The notes below the pieces were generated by a model. That model was not told where the DNA came from, did not search any database, and worked only from the letters and a program-made list of their open reading frames with translations. From Candidatus Binataceae bacterium (GTDB lineage: Bacteria > Desulfobacterota > Binatia > Binatales > Binataceae): 57,585 bases of DNA. Within the stretch, counting starts at the first letter, position 1. Every line of letters starts with the position of its first letter. Shown piece after piece: positions 18,708-27,391 of this stretch. The translations under genes and the position numbers were made by a program. The stretch lies in assembly GCA_015478645.1 (NCBI GenBank), contig JADMIL010000013.1:1-57585 (forward strand). Reading direction: 5' to 3'.

Positions 18708-21371
18708 ATGAGGGCAAGAGTGGTAATCGTCGGTGCGGCGGGCGCGGTCACGCAATTGACCTATGCGGTGCCGCCCGCGCTAGCGGGGCGCGTGCAATGC
18801 GGCCATCGCGTGCTGGTGCCGATGCGATCGCGGCGGCTGACCGGACTGGTGATCGAAGTTGGTGCGGAACTCGACAGCGGCGGCGCCGAGCCGCGCGCGA
18901 TCCTGGAAGTGCTCGAGGCGCGTCCGCTGTTCGATCGCGCGCATCTGCAACTGCTCGAGTTTCTCGGCACCTACTACATGGCGCCGCTGGCCGAGGTCTA
19001 CCGCAACGTCGTGCCAGGGATCGCGCGGGTCGAGTCGCGGCGCATGTTCAAGTTGGGCGCGCCACCCGGGCCGCTCGCGACCGCGGCGCTGACGGCGACC
19101 GAGCGGGCGATCCTCGACGCCCTCGACCGGCATCCGCAGACCCCGCGCCAACTGGAGCGTCTGGGCGCGCGGGGCGAGGTCGCCAGTGCGATCGTGCGGC
19201 TCGGCGCCGACGGGCTGATCGAGGCGCACGACGCGACCCGCGGACGCCATCGCGAGACCGCGCCGCCGATCGTGCGGCTCGGCGCCGGCGCGGCGGCGAT
19301 AAAAATGCGCGGACCGAAGCAGCGCGAAATTCTCGAGCGGTTGGGAGCAAGCGGCGCGGCGGGCCTCCGCCTCGACGCGCTCGAAGCGGCGATCCCCGGC
19401 GCGCGCGGCGCTATCCGCACGCTGGCCGAGCGCGGCGTGGTCGAGATGATGGCCGGCGTCCCCGACGCATCGGCCAACGGAATCGCGCCGATCGCGGCCG
19501 ACACATCCAGTGATGTTCCGTCCGGCGACGCGCCGGCCGTCCATACGCTAACCGCCGACGCGTATATCCAGGCCGCGATCGACGCGGCACCGTTCGAGCT
19601 CTCGCCCGAACAAATCGTCGCGATTGCCGCCGCCGCGCCGGCCGTGCGTGAACATCGCTTCGCGACCTTTTTGCTGTGGGGGGTCACCGCCAGCGGCAAG
19701 ACCGAGGTCTACCTGCGGCTCGCCGCCGAGGCGCTGGCGGCCGGCCGGCAAGTGCTGATCATGGTGCCCGAAATCGCGCTGGCCGATCAGATCGTGCGCT
19801 CGTTCCGCAGCCGCTTCGGTGCGCTGGTCGGCGTCGCACACAGCGCGCAAAACGTCGCCGAGCGCTGGGCCTCGTGGATGGCGGCGCTGAACGGCGCGGC
19901 GCGCATCATGATCGGTCCGCGCTCGATTATCTTCGCGCCACTGCATGAGCCGGGCCTGATCGTGGTCGACGAAGAGCACGACGCGGCCTACAAGAACGAA
20001 GACGGCGTGCGCTACAACGCGCGCGATCTCGCGGTCACGCTGGGGCGCTTCGCCAACTGTCCGGTGGTGCTCGGATCGGCGACGCCGTCGGCCGAGTCGT
20101 ACGTGAACACGCGGCGCGGGCGCTATCGGATGCTGCGGCTGCCGCGCCGGGCGGGCGATCGCGCCTTGGCCGAGGTCGAGATCATCGATTTGCGCGAATA
20201 TCGGCCCGGCGGCGCCCGCGCGGACGCTTCGGGGACGCCTCGCGGCGCGCGCAGTATCGCGGCAGCGAACGGAACCGGCGCGGCGAACGGAGCTCGCGCG
20301 AGCCGCACCGCCATGGCGCGCACCGCCGACGCATCCGCCGACGCGACCGGCAACGCCGCGGCGGCCGATCCGGTGCCGATCTCGCCGCCGATGGCCGACG
20401 CGCTGCGCGCCAATCTCGCAGCGGGCGGTCAGAGCGTGGTGTTTCTCAACCGGCGCGGCTTTCACAATTTTCTTCAATGCTATCTGTGCGGCAACGTCAT
20501 CGCGTGCCCCAATTGCAGCGTCAGTCTCACGTTCCATCTGCGCGACCGATCGCTGCGATGCCATTTCTGCGGCGCAAGCGCACCGGCCCCCGACCAGTGT
20601 CCGGAATGTGACGGCCTGGGCCTGCAGGGTCAGGGTTTCGGCACCGAGCGGCTGGTACAGACGCTCGCCGAGCTGATGCCCGACGCGCGGATCGAGCGGA
20701 TGGACAGCGACACCAGCGGACGGCGCGGCGCGCGGACGGCGATCCTCGAGGCGCTGGCGCGTGGCGAAATCGACGTCCTGGCCGGCACGCAGATGATCAC
20801 GAAAGGCTTCGATTTCCCGGGCGTCACGCTGGTCGGCGTGGTGCTGGCGGATCTCGCGCTCAACTTGCCGGACTTCCGATCGGCCGAGCGCACGTTTCAA
20901 TTATTGACCCAGGTGGCGGGCCGCGCGGGCCGCGGCACGCAGCCCGGACGCGTGCTGATCCAGACCTACGCACCGCACCACTACAGTATCCGCGCGGCGC
21001 GCGACCAGGATTACGCGCGCTTTATCCGGCGCGAACTCGATTTGCGCCGCGAGCTGATGTATCCGCCGTTTGCGCGGATGGCGCTGGTCCGGATCGAGGG
21101 CGCCGACAACGCCCGCACGAGCCAGCTTGCCGCGCGCGCCGCGGGCATGCTCGGCCGGTTCGCGCGGCCCGACACGATGCGCATCCTGGGGCCGGCGCCC
21201 GCGCCGATCGAGCGGATCAAGCAGCGCTATCGATGGCAGGTCGCGGTGAAAGCGCGCGAACTCAACGACCTGCGCGCGGCGCTCACGGCGATGCGCGCGG
21301 AGGTCGCCGCGGCGGCCGAGGTAGCGCGCGTGCGCGTGATTATCGACATCGATCCGATCAACATGCTGTGA
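18708..21371 (+). CDS. priA: Primosomal replication protein N' (PriA helicase)
   Basis: PriA recognises stalled forks and D-loops and reloads the replicative helicase. The 887-residue protein is longer than E. coli PriA (732). Visible are the N-terminal 3'-binding domain (LTYAVPPALAGRVQCGHRVLVP), a winged-helix region, the P-loop GVTASGKTEVYLR (about 324), Walker B VVDEEHDAAYKNE (about 419), LGSATPSAES, and a zinc-binding region (about 594-640) with CYLCGNVIACPNC, CHFCG and CPECDG, then GTQMITKGFDFPGVTLV and QVAGRAGRG. A low-complexity Ala/Gly/Arg/Thr insertion of roughly 60 residues (about 498-558) lies just before the zinc-region domain and accounts for part of the extra length. Confidence 0.97.
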   Translation: MRARVVIVGAAGAVTQLTYAVPPALAGRVQCGHRVLVPMRSRRLTGLVIEVGAELDSGGAEPRAILEVLEARPLFDRAHLQLLEFLGTYYMAPLAEVYRNVVPGIARVESRRMFKLGAPPGPLATAALTATERAILDALDRHPQTPRQLERLGARGEVASAIVRLGADGLIEAHDATRGRHRETAPPIVRLGAGAAAIKMRGPKQREILERLGASGAAGLRLDALEAAIPGARGAIRTLAERGVVEMMAGVPDASANGIAPIAADTSSDVPSGDAPAVHTLTADAYIQAAIDAAPFELSPEQIVAIAAAAPAVREHRFATFLLWGVTASGKTEVYLRLAAEALAAGRQVLIMVPEIALADQIVRSFRSRFGALVGVAHSAQNVAERWASWMAALNGAARIMIGPRSIIFAPLHEPGLIVVDEEHDAAYKNEDGVRYNARDLAVTLGRFANCPVVLGSATPSAESYVNTRRGRYRMLRLPRRAGDRALAEVEIIDLREYRPGGARADASGTPRGARSIAAANGTGAANGARASRTAMARTADASADATGNAAAADPVPISPPMADALRANLAAGGQSVVFLNRRGFHNFLQCYLCGNVIACPNCSVSLTFHLRDRSLRCHFCGASAPAPDQCPECDGLGLQGQGFGTERLVQTLAELMPDARIERMDSDTSGRRGARTAILEALARGEIDVLAGTQMITKGFDFPGVTLVGVVLADLALNLPDFRSAERTFQLLTQVAGRAGRGTQPGRVLIQTYAPHHYSIRAARDQDYARFIRRELDLRRELMYPPFARMALVRIEGADNARTSQLAARAAGMLGRFARPDTMRILGPAPAPIERIKQRYRWQVAVKARELNDLRAALTAMRAEVAAAAEVARVRVIIDIDPINML

Positions 21372-21553
21372 CGGTCGAACACTCTCGACGATAGCCAGCG
21401 GTCCGACTTGCGGCAATCCACGGCGTACGGCGGCTGGGCGAGCGGCACTGCGCGGTAATTTTGCGCGCGCGGCGATTTGACGCTACCATCGGCGCATTCT
21501 CGCGGCCGGCACGCCTGATTGGTGCGGCGGGCGGCGGCAAGGAGAGCGATGTG

Positions 21554-22456
21554 ATGATCGAAGCGCCCGCGGCGCATAGCACGATTGACGCCGTGATGGA
21601 CGACGGCGCGATCGTACAGATCCGCCGCCACGGCAATCCGGCCGGGCCGCGCATTGCGCTCAGCCACGGCAACGGGCTGGCGATCGACGGCTACCTGCCC
21701 TTCTGGGCGCCATTGCTCGGTCGCTACGACGTCGTGGTCTTCGACTTCCGCAATCACGGGCGCAACCCGACCCATCGCCTCGACCATCACAACTGGCCGG
21801 CCTTCGTCGGCGATCTCGAGCGCATCTACCGGCTGATCCAGGAGCATTTCGGCGCCAGACGCACGGCCGGCGTGTTCCATTCGCTGTCGGCGGTGAGCGC
21901 CACGATGCATACGCTCAAGCTCGGCGCGCGCTGGGATCCGCTGGTGCTGTTCGATCCGCCGTTTTATCCGCGCGACGGCCATCCGCTGCGCGAACCGCAA
22001 GTCACCGGCGAGGATCTGATCGCCGCGCGCGCGGAGCGGCGCACGCCCGCCTATAACGATCCGGGCGAGCTGGCGCGGCAATTCAAAAAATATTTTCCCC
22101 GCTGGCAGCCCGAAGCATACGACCTGATGGCGCGCGCGACACTGCGCCACGATGCGGTCACCGGCCAATGGGTGCTGGCGTGCCCGCGCGAATACGAGGC
22201 GCACGTCTTCCGCAGCAATCGCGACACCAGCACGTGGCACGGGCTGGGCCGGATGCCGGTGCCGGTCAAGCTGATCGGCGCGGACCCGGACGGCGATTCG
22301 GGTGCGCCGGCCCGGATCGGCAAAGCGATCGCGGCGGAGGCCGGAGTGGCGTACGAAGCGATTGCCGACACCTCGCATTTCCTGCAGATTGAACGGCCTG
22401 CCGAGTGTATCCGCGCGATGGAAGCGTTCCTCGCCGAGCACGGCGCCGCCGCCTGA
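21554..22456 (+). CDS. Alpha/beta hydrolase
   Basis: A 300-residue alpha/beta-fold hydrolase. The oxyanion region is LSHGNGLAIDGYLPFW, strand 4 leads to VFDFRNHGRNP, and the nucleophile elbow is GVFHSLSAVSA, with Ser flanked by His and Leu rather than the strict GxSxG. The acid is likely in LIGADPDGD and the base in ADTSHFLQIERP. An ATG at 21554 and a GTG at 21551 both follow AAGGAG (21539-21544); the ATG is preferred. The ABC ATPase gene follows after three bases, so the two form an operon placed between priA and def. Substrate unknown; esterase, lactonase or haloperoxidase-like activity are all possible. Confidence 0.9.
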   Translation: MIEAPAAHSTIDAVMDDGAIVQIRRHGNPAGPRIALSHGNGLAIDGYLPFWAPLLGRYDVVVFDFRNHGRNPTHRLDHHNWPAFVGDLERIYRLIQEHFGARRTAGVFHSLSAVSATMHTLKLGARWDPLVLFDPPFYPRDGHPLREPQVTGEDLIAARAERRTPAYNDPGELARQFKKYFPRWQPEAYDLMARATLRHDAVTGQWVLACPREYEAHVFRSNRDTSTWHGLGRMPVPVKLIGADPDGDSGAPARIGKAIAAEAGVAYEAIADTSHFLQIERPAECIRAMEAFLAEHGAAA

Positions 22457-22459
22457 CTG

Positions 22460-23323
22460 GTGCGCAATTTATCTGTGAAAAAAAATCCTGCGCCACCATC
22501 GCCGCGTCCGCGCCGCAAAAACTCATCGACGCCGGTGATCCGCGTCGCCGGGCTGCGCGTCGAGCGCGACGCCTTGATCCTCGACGCCATCGATTGGACC
22601 GTCGCGCGCGGCGAGCATTGGGTGATCCTGGGCGCCAACGGCTCCGGCAAGACCTCGCTGCTGAGCACGCTGACCGGCTACATGGCGCTGAGCGGCGGTG
22701 AAATCTCCGTGCTCGGCGAGACCTACGGCCGCAGCGATTGGCGCGAACTGCGCAAGCGTATCGGGATTTGCAGCTCGGCGATTAACCATTTGATGGAAGG
22801 GCACGAGACCGCGCTGGCGGCGGTGATCGGCGGACGCCATGCGATGGTCGGGATGTGGGGCGAGATCAGCGCAAGCGATCGCGCCGCCGCGACGCGCATC
22901 CTGAAGCAGATCGAGGCGGGCAAGCTGCGCGACCGCCCGTGGCGGTTTCTCTCGCAAGGCGAACGCCAGCGCGTGATGATCGGGCGCGCGCTGATGGCGC
23001 GGCCGCAACTGCTGATCCTTGACGAGCCGTGCGCCGGACTCGATCCGGTCGCGCGCGAGCACTTCGTGCAGTTCATCGAGCGGCTGGCGCGCCGGCGCGG
23101 ATCGCCGACGCTGGTGCTGGTCACGCATCATGTCGAGGAGATTATGCCGGCCTTTACCCACGTGCTGGTGCTCAAGGGCGGCGCCGTGCTGGCCGCCGGA
23201 CCCAAGCGCGAGGTGCTGACGTCGCGCGTGCTCTCCACGGCGTTTACGGCGGCGCTGCGCCTCAGCCGCAAACGCGGGCGCTATGCGCTGGCGGTGCGCG
23301 CCGCGCCGACCGCGATCATCTGA
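22460..23323 (+). CDS. ABC transporter ATP-binding protein (YlmA/ModF-like)
   Basis: A 287-residue stand-alone ABC ATPase. It has the P-loop LGANGSGKTSLLSTLTGY, Q-loop region RIGICSSAINH, the signature LSQGERQRVMIGRALM, Walker B LLILDEPCAGLDP and the switch His in LVLVTHHVEEI. The N-terminal 25 residues are basic and proline-rich and are not part of the domain. No permease gene lies next to it, and the sequence resembles the ATPases annotated as molybdate ModF or YlmA, often orphan. The start is a GTG three bases after the hydrolase. Whether it energises transport or acts in another role (for example translation) cannot be decided here. Confidence 0.92.
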   Translation: MRNLSVKKNPAPPSPRPRRKNSSTPVIRVAGLRVERDALILDAIDWTVARGEHWVILGANGSGKTSLLSTLTGYMALSGGEISVLGETYGRSDWRELRKRIGICSSAINHLMEGHETALAAVIGGRHAMVGMWGEISASDRAAATRILKQIEAGKLRDRPWRFLSQGERQRVMIGRALMARPQLLILDEPCAGLDPVAREHFVQFIERLARRRGSPTLVLVTHHVEEIMPAFTHVLVLKGGAVLAAGPKREVLTSRVLSTAFTAALRLSRKRGRYALAVRAAPTAII

Positions 23324-23354
23324 TCGCAGCGGCCGGCGCGCGTGCGGATCCGCC

Positions 23355-23467
23355 AGGGAACCTCTGCACAAGTTAGGTTGTCATTCTGAGCGCAGCGAAG
23401 AATCCCGGATCCGGGACCCATGCGCTGCGCTCAGGGTGACAGCAGTGCCTGGTGCAGAGGTTCCTAG
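23355..23467 (+). repeat. Complete copy of the ~115 bp palindromic element (MITE-like)
   Basis: The element runs from AGGGAACCTCTGCAC to GTGCAGAGGTTCCTAG. Its arms are inverted repeats of each other around the exact palindrome CCCGGATCCGGG at 23404-23415; on each side lies CTGAGCGCAGCG or its complement and TGTCA/TGACA. One arm carries GAAGAAT and the other ACCCATGC next to the centre, which gives the element an orientation. It lies between the ABC ATPase stop and the def start. Translated, it gives the CHSERSEESR-type peptide often mis-annotated at protein ends in many genomes. Confidence 0.9.
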
Positions 23468-23549
23468 GGTGCATCGATCGGACCGTCGCGGGGCGTGCTT
23501 TATGCCCGATGCACCGTTTGTTAAATTAGCTGGTTGCGGCAGCATCCCG

Positions 23550-24092
23550 ATGGCCTTGCTTAGAATACGCAAATTCCCCGACCCGGCGCTGAAAGAGCCG
23601 GCGCTCCCGGTCAAGAATATCGACGGGCGGCTCAACGGCTTCATCGACAGCATGGTGCAGACCATGTACGCCGCGCCGGGGGTGGGCTTGGCGGCGCCAC
23701 AGGTCGGCGATTCACGGCGTATCGTGGTGCTCGACACCGACCACGAGAATCCCGGCAAGAGCCTGCTCAAGCTGGTCAACCCGCAGATCGTCGAGTCGCA
23801 CGGCACGATTACCTGGGAGGAGGGCTGCCTGTCGGTGATCGATTTCACCGCCGACGTGCAGCGCGCCGAAAAAATTCTGGTGCGCGCCTGGACGCCCGAG
23901 GAGAAAGAGATCGAGATCGAGGCCGACGACCTGCTCGCGGTCGCGCTCCAGCATGAAATCGATCATCTCGACGGCAAGCTGTTCATCGATCGCATCAGCC
24001 GCATCAAGCGCGAACTCTACCGGCGCAAGCTCGCCAAGCTGATCAAGGAGGGCAAGGCCGATGGGAAGCCTCCCTCCGCCGTCCGCATCTAG
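23550..24092 (+). CDS. def: Peptide deformylase
   Basis: Def removes the formyl group from the N-terminal methionine of new proteins. The 180-residue protein has all three metal-site motifs: GVGLAAPQVG, the EEGCLSV Cys ligand, and QHEIDHLDG with the two His ligands and catalytic Glu. I placed the start at the ATG at 23550 because family proteins begin with ALLRIRKFPDP; an ATG 16 codons upstream (23502) is possible, and the still longer frame only reads through the repeat element. It overlaps fmt by 32 bases, the usual def-fmt pairing. Confidence 0.97.
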   Translation: MALLRIRKFPDPALKEPALPVKNIDGRLNGFIDSMVQTMYAAPGVGLAAPQVGDSRRIVVLDTDHENPGKSLLKLVNPQIVESHGTITWEEGCLSVIDFTADVQRAEKILVRAWTPEEKEIEIEADDLLAVALQHEIDHLDGKLFIDRISRIKRELYRRKLAKLIKEGKADGKPPSAVRI

Positions 24093-25065
24093 CGCCACGC
24101 CGCTGCGCGTCATCTTCATGGGCACGCCGGCGATTGCGGCGCAGATCCTCGATCGGCTCGCCGCGACGGCCGGTGCGGACTTCACGATCGTGGCGGTGGT
24201 CACGCGGCCCGACCAGCCGCGCAAGCGCGGGCTTAAGCTCGAGCCGTCGGAAGTCGGCGCGGCGGCGGCGCGTCACGGTCTCGCGACGCTGAAGCCGGCG
24301 AAAATCCGCACGGCGGAATTTCTCGCCGAACTCAAGGCGTTCGCACCCGACGTCCTGGCAATCGCCGCCTACGGCCGCATCCTGCCGAATTCGATTCTCG
24401 AAGCGCCGCGGCGGATGCCGATCAACGTCCACGCCTCGCTGCTGCCGAGCTATCGCGGCGCGGCGCCGATCGAAGGCGCGATCCTGGCCGGCGACGCGGT
24501 CGGCGGCGTGACCATCATGCGGGTAATCGAAAAGATGGACGCCGGGCCGATCCTGATCCAACGGTCGATCGCGATCGCGCCCGACGAGACGCAGGGCTCG
24601 CTCAAGCGGCGGCTGGCCGAGCTGGGCGCCGGCGCGTTAATCGAAACGCTCGCGCTGATGCGCCGCGGCGCGATCGCCGAGACGCCGCAGGACGAGTCGG
24701 CCGCGACCTACACGTCGCCGATCGAAAAGGAACAGGCGATCATCGATTGGCGCGGCGACGCGATCCGGATCGAGCGGGTGATCCGCGCCTACAATCCATG
24801 GCCGGTGGCGCGAACCACGTTCGACGGCGCCGAACTGCTGATCTGGCGCGCGACGATCGCCGACGGGGCCGGCCAACCGGGCGATCCCCACGCCGACGAG
24901 GCGCCGCCCGGCACGCTCGTCAGCCTGAAACCCGCGCCGATCGTGCAATGCGGACGCGGGCGGCTCGCGCTGGCCGAGGTGCAAGCGCCGGGCCGCCGGC
25001 GCATGAGCGCGATCGAATTTATGCGCGGGCGGCGCGCCGCCGTCGGTATGCGGCTCGGCGGATGA
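24061..25065 (+). CDS. fmt: Methionyl-tRNA formyltransferase
   Basis: Fmt formylates the initiator Met-tRNA using 10-formyl-tetrahydrofolate. The 334-residue protein has LRVIFMGTPAIAAQILDRL, VTRPDQPRKRG, the catalytic Asn-His region PINVHASLLPSYRGAAPI, and GGVTIMRVIEKMDAGPIL with the catalytic Asp. The C-terminal OB-like tRNA-binding domain follows (RAYNPWPVARTTF). The start at 24061 lies within def and is preceded by AAGGAGGG. The gene ends in a four-base ATGA overlap with rsmB. Confidence 0.97.
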   Translation: MGSLPPPSASSATPLRVIFMGTPAIAAQILDRLAATAGADFTIVAVVTRPDQPRKRGLKLEPSEVGAAAARHGLATLKPAKIRTAEFLAELKAFAPDVLAIAAYGRILPNSILEAPRRMPINVHASLLPSYRGAAPIEGAILAGDAVGGVTIMRVIEKMDAGPILIQRSIAIAPDETQGSLKRRLAELGAGALIETLALMRRGAIAETPQDESAATYTSPIEKEQAIIDWRGDAIRIERVIRAYNPWPVARTTFDGAELLIWRATIADGAGQPGDPHADEAPPGTLVSLKPAPIVQCGRGRLALAEVQAPGRRRMSAIEFMRGRRAAVGMRLGG

Positions 25066-26519
25066 AGCGCCCGCCGCCATCCGCGGACGCCCCGCCGCAG
25101 AAATTCATCACGCGCCGGCCGTCCGCGCGATCGCATCCTGCGAGCGATACGCCGCACAGCGCCGGGGCTGGACCGCTCGCCGGACTTGCCGCGCGCCGCA
25201 CCGCACTCGCGATCCTGGTTCGCGTCGCGCGCGAGCGGGCCTTCGCCGACGTTCTGCTGGGCCAGCGCCTGGACGAGTTCGCGCCAATCGATCGCGGGCT
25301 GATCACGCGTTTGGTGCTCGGCACGATCGCCTGGCAGGGGCGGCTCGATTACGAGCTGGCGCGCATCGCGTCGCGGCCGCTCGATTCGCTTGCGCCAGAG
25401 CTGCTGGCGATCCTGCGGATGGCGCTGTTTCAACTGCGCATGCTGGATCGCGTGCCGGCGCACGCCGCCGTCGACACGGCGGTCACGCTGGCGCGCGAGA
25501 CGGCGGGCCGTGCGGGCGGCGCCGGTTTCGTCAACGCGATTTTGCGCAGCGCGCTGCGCCGTCCGGTCGAACTGCCGCCGCGCGACGCCGGCGAGATCGG
25601 CTACCTGGCGATTGCGCATTCGCATCCGCGATGGCTCGCGGAAAACTTCGTCGAATGGTTCGGTCGCGATGATGCCGAAGCACTGATGCGCGCGAACAAC
25701 GAGGCCGCACCGAACGTAATGCGGCTCAATCTCGCGCGCGGCGGCGCGGAGGAAGGCGCGGCACGCCTTGAGCACGAGGGGTTTGCGATCGCCGCGCGCG
25801 GGCGTTTTCCCGAAACGATCATACTCGAGAGTGCGCCGCCGCCCGATTCGAGCGCGATTCGCGAGGGGTTTTGCTATCCGCAAGCGGCCGCGTCGCAACT
25901 GGTCGCGCGGATGCTGGCACCGGCGCCGGGCGCAACGATCCTCGAATGCGCGGCGGCGCCCGGCGGCAAAGCGACCCATCTGGCGGAACTGGCGGGAGCG
26001 GCGGGACGCGTGATTGCCGCCGATCTCAATTTCGCCGGGCTCAAGAAAATCCGCGTGCTGGCGCGCCGCTTAACCCTGCGCAACGTCTATCCGGTTCGCG
26101 CCAACGCGGCGACTGCGATACCGCTGCGCGCGGCGAGCTTCGACTACGTCTTGCTCGACGCGCCGTGCACCGGAACCGGCACCCTGCGCGAGCATCCGGA
26201 GATCCGCTGGCGGCTCGCGCCGGGCGACTTCGCACGGATGGCGGCGATGCAGGCCGCGATGCTCGCGACGGCCGCCGCGATGGTCCGTCCCGGAGGCATA
26301 TTAGTCTACTCGGTGTGTAGTGTTGCGCCGCAGGAAGGCGCCGGGGTGATCGGCGAGTTCCTGGCGCGCCATGCGGAGTTCGCGATCGATCGCGAATTTG
26401 CGGACGCCGAGCGTTTCGCCGGCTTGATCGGCGCCGACGGCATGATGCGCACGCGGCCGGATCAAGCGTCGATGGACGGGTTCTTCGCCGCGCGCATCAA
26501 GCGGCGCATGACACCCTGA
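25062..26519 (+). CDS. rsmB: 16S rRNA (cytosine-967-C5)-methyltransferase RsmB
   Basis: RsmB makes m5C967 in 16S rRNA. The 485-residue protein has a basic, low-complexity leader (about 1-40), a NusB-like domain (ALAILVRVARERAFADVLL to about 180), and a Rossmann methyltransferase domain. SAM binding is at ILECAAAPGGKATHLAEL, motif IV is VLLDAPCTGTGTLREHPEIRW with the PC cysteine, and motif VI is VYSVCSVAPQEG with the catalytic cysteine. The ATG overlaps the fmt stop as ATGA. The longer open frame upstream is a fmt shadow. Confidence 0.96.
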   Translation: MKRPPPSADAPPQKFITRRPSARSHPASDTPHSAGAGPLAGLAARRTALAILVRVARERAFADVLLGQRLDEFAPIDRGLITRLVLGTIAWQGRLDYELARIASRPLDSLAPELLAILRMALFQLRMLDRVPAHAAVDTAVTLARETAGRAGGAGFVNAILRSALRRPVELPPRDAGEIGYLAIAHSHPRWLAENFVEWFGRDDAEALMRANNEAAPNVMRLNLARGGAEEGAARLEHEGFAIAARGRFPETIILESAPPPDSSAIREGFCYPQAAASQLVARMLAPAPGATILECAAAPGGKATHLAELAGAAGRVIAADLNFAGLKKIRVLARRLTLRNVYPVRANAATAIPLRAASFDYVLLDAPCTGTGTLREHPEIRWRLAPGDFARMAAMQAAMLATAAAMVRPGGILVYSVCSVAPQEGAGVIGEFLARHAEFAIDREFADAERFAGLIGADGMMRTRPDQASMDGFFAARIKRRMTP

Positions 26520-26548
26520 ACGTGGCGCGCAATGCGCGGCACCGCGCG

Positions 26549-27157
26549 TCAGTCGGGCGGAGCCGCCGTCGCTTCGCTCGCCCCGGTAACCGGCGCGACC
26601 TTGACGCGCGCGACGCCCTTTTTCGTGATGCCGAGAGTCTTTGCGGCGCCCTTTGACAGGTCGAGTCCGACGCCGCGCTTGAACGGACCGCGATCGTTGA
26701 TACGCACTTTGACCGAATGGCCGGTGTTGGGATTGGTCACCCGGACGACGCTGCCGAGCGGCAGGGTCTTGGAAGCGGCGGTCAGGTGATTTGGGTCGAA
26801 CTTCTCGCCGGTCGCGGTGCGATGATTACTGAACTCCTTTCCATACCATGAGGCCTTGACGACGTGGCTCGGTCCGGCTTTCGGCCGCATTGCGACCGGC
26901 GGCGCGAGCGCTACCGGCGGGGGCGGATTAGCGTTGCTCGTCGTGCCGCACGAAGTCATAACCAGCGCCATCGACAAGCACAGAGCGATGGACACCGATA
27001 GCGCGATCGCCGCGGACAGCGCTGTCGAAATGACCCGACCGCCGCGACCCTCGGAAGCTTTCGCTGACGATGCGGCGGCGGCCGCGCGGCGCGCGATCAT
27101 CGATTGGAGCGGCGAAATGGCGAAGCAGGCGCGGCGGTAGGTGGTTGATCGACGCAT
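26549..27157 (-). CDS. rlpA: RlpA-like septal ring lytic transglycosylase lipoprotein
   Basis: RlpA proteins cleave naked glycan strands at the septum. The 202-residue protein has a basic leader, a hydrophobic segment (about 44-68) ending in a lipobox VMTSC, a proline-rich linker and the double-psi beta-barrel: KASWYGKEFSNHRTATGEKFD, LTAASKTLPLGSVVRVTNPNTG and VRINDRGPFKRG with the conserved Asp. A C-terminal SPOR domain, present in some RlpA proteins, is missing. The leader before the hydrophobic segment is unusually long, so the real start may be an internal codon. It is transcribed against rsmB and divergent from rpe. Confidence 0.93.
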   Translation of the reverse strand: MRRSTTYRRACFAISPLQSMIARRAAAAASSAKASEGRGGRVISTALSAAIALSVSIALCLSMALVMTSCGTTSNANPPPPVALAPPVAMRPKAGPSHVVKASWYGKEFSNHRTATGEKFDPNHLTAASKTLPLGSVVRVTNPNTGHSVKVRINDRGPFKRGVGLDLSKGAAKTLGITKKGVARVKVAPVTGASEATAAPPD

Positions 27158-27391
27158 CGAAGATTAGTAGCAGCAACGTCGATGCCATCCGCGATTCCCG
27201 AAAACTGCTGTAAATTAAAGCATTTAGCCGATCCCGATGGCGACGCATCAATTTGCGACCATGTAATTGCTACCTGGCGCGCCGCTCGGCGACGCCTCGC
27301 GTACGCAGATTCCCGCCCTATTCACAGCCACCGCCAGACCCCTCACGGACGCGCTTTGCGACCGCTAGCGCGAGCCGCTACTCTCGTCGGT

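Noticed and set aside
19548-20900. Long minus-strand frame opposite priA (450 codons)
   Set aside because: Shadow frame rich in Arg, Gln and His; no motif and overlaps the helicase core.
23355-23467. The palindromic element considered as a CRISPR repeat or attachment site
   Set aside because: Copies are far apart, unspaced and palindromic, with no spacers or integrase nearby.
23283-23549. N-terminal extension of the def frame through the repeat element
   Set aside because: It reads out the palindromic repeat; family proteins start at the ATG at 23550.
24747-25061. N-terminal extension of the rsmB frame
   Set aside because: It is fmt read in another frame; the ATG at 25062 overlaps the fmt stop as ATGA.
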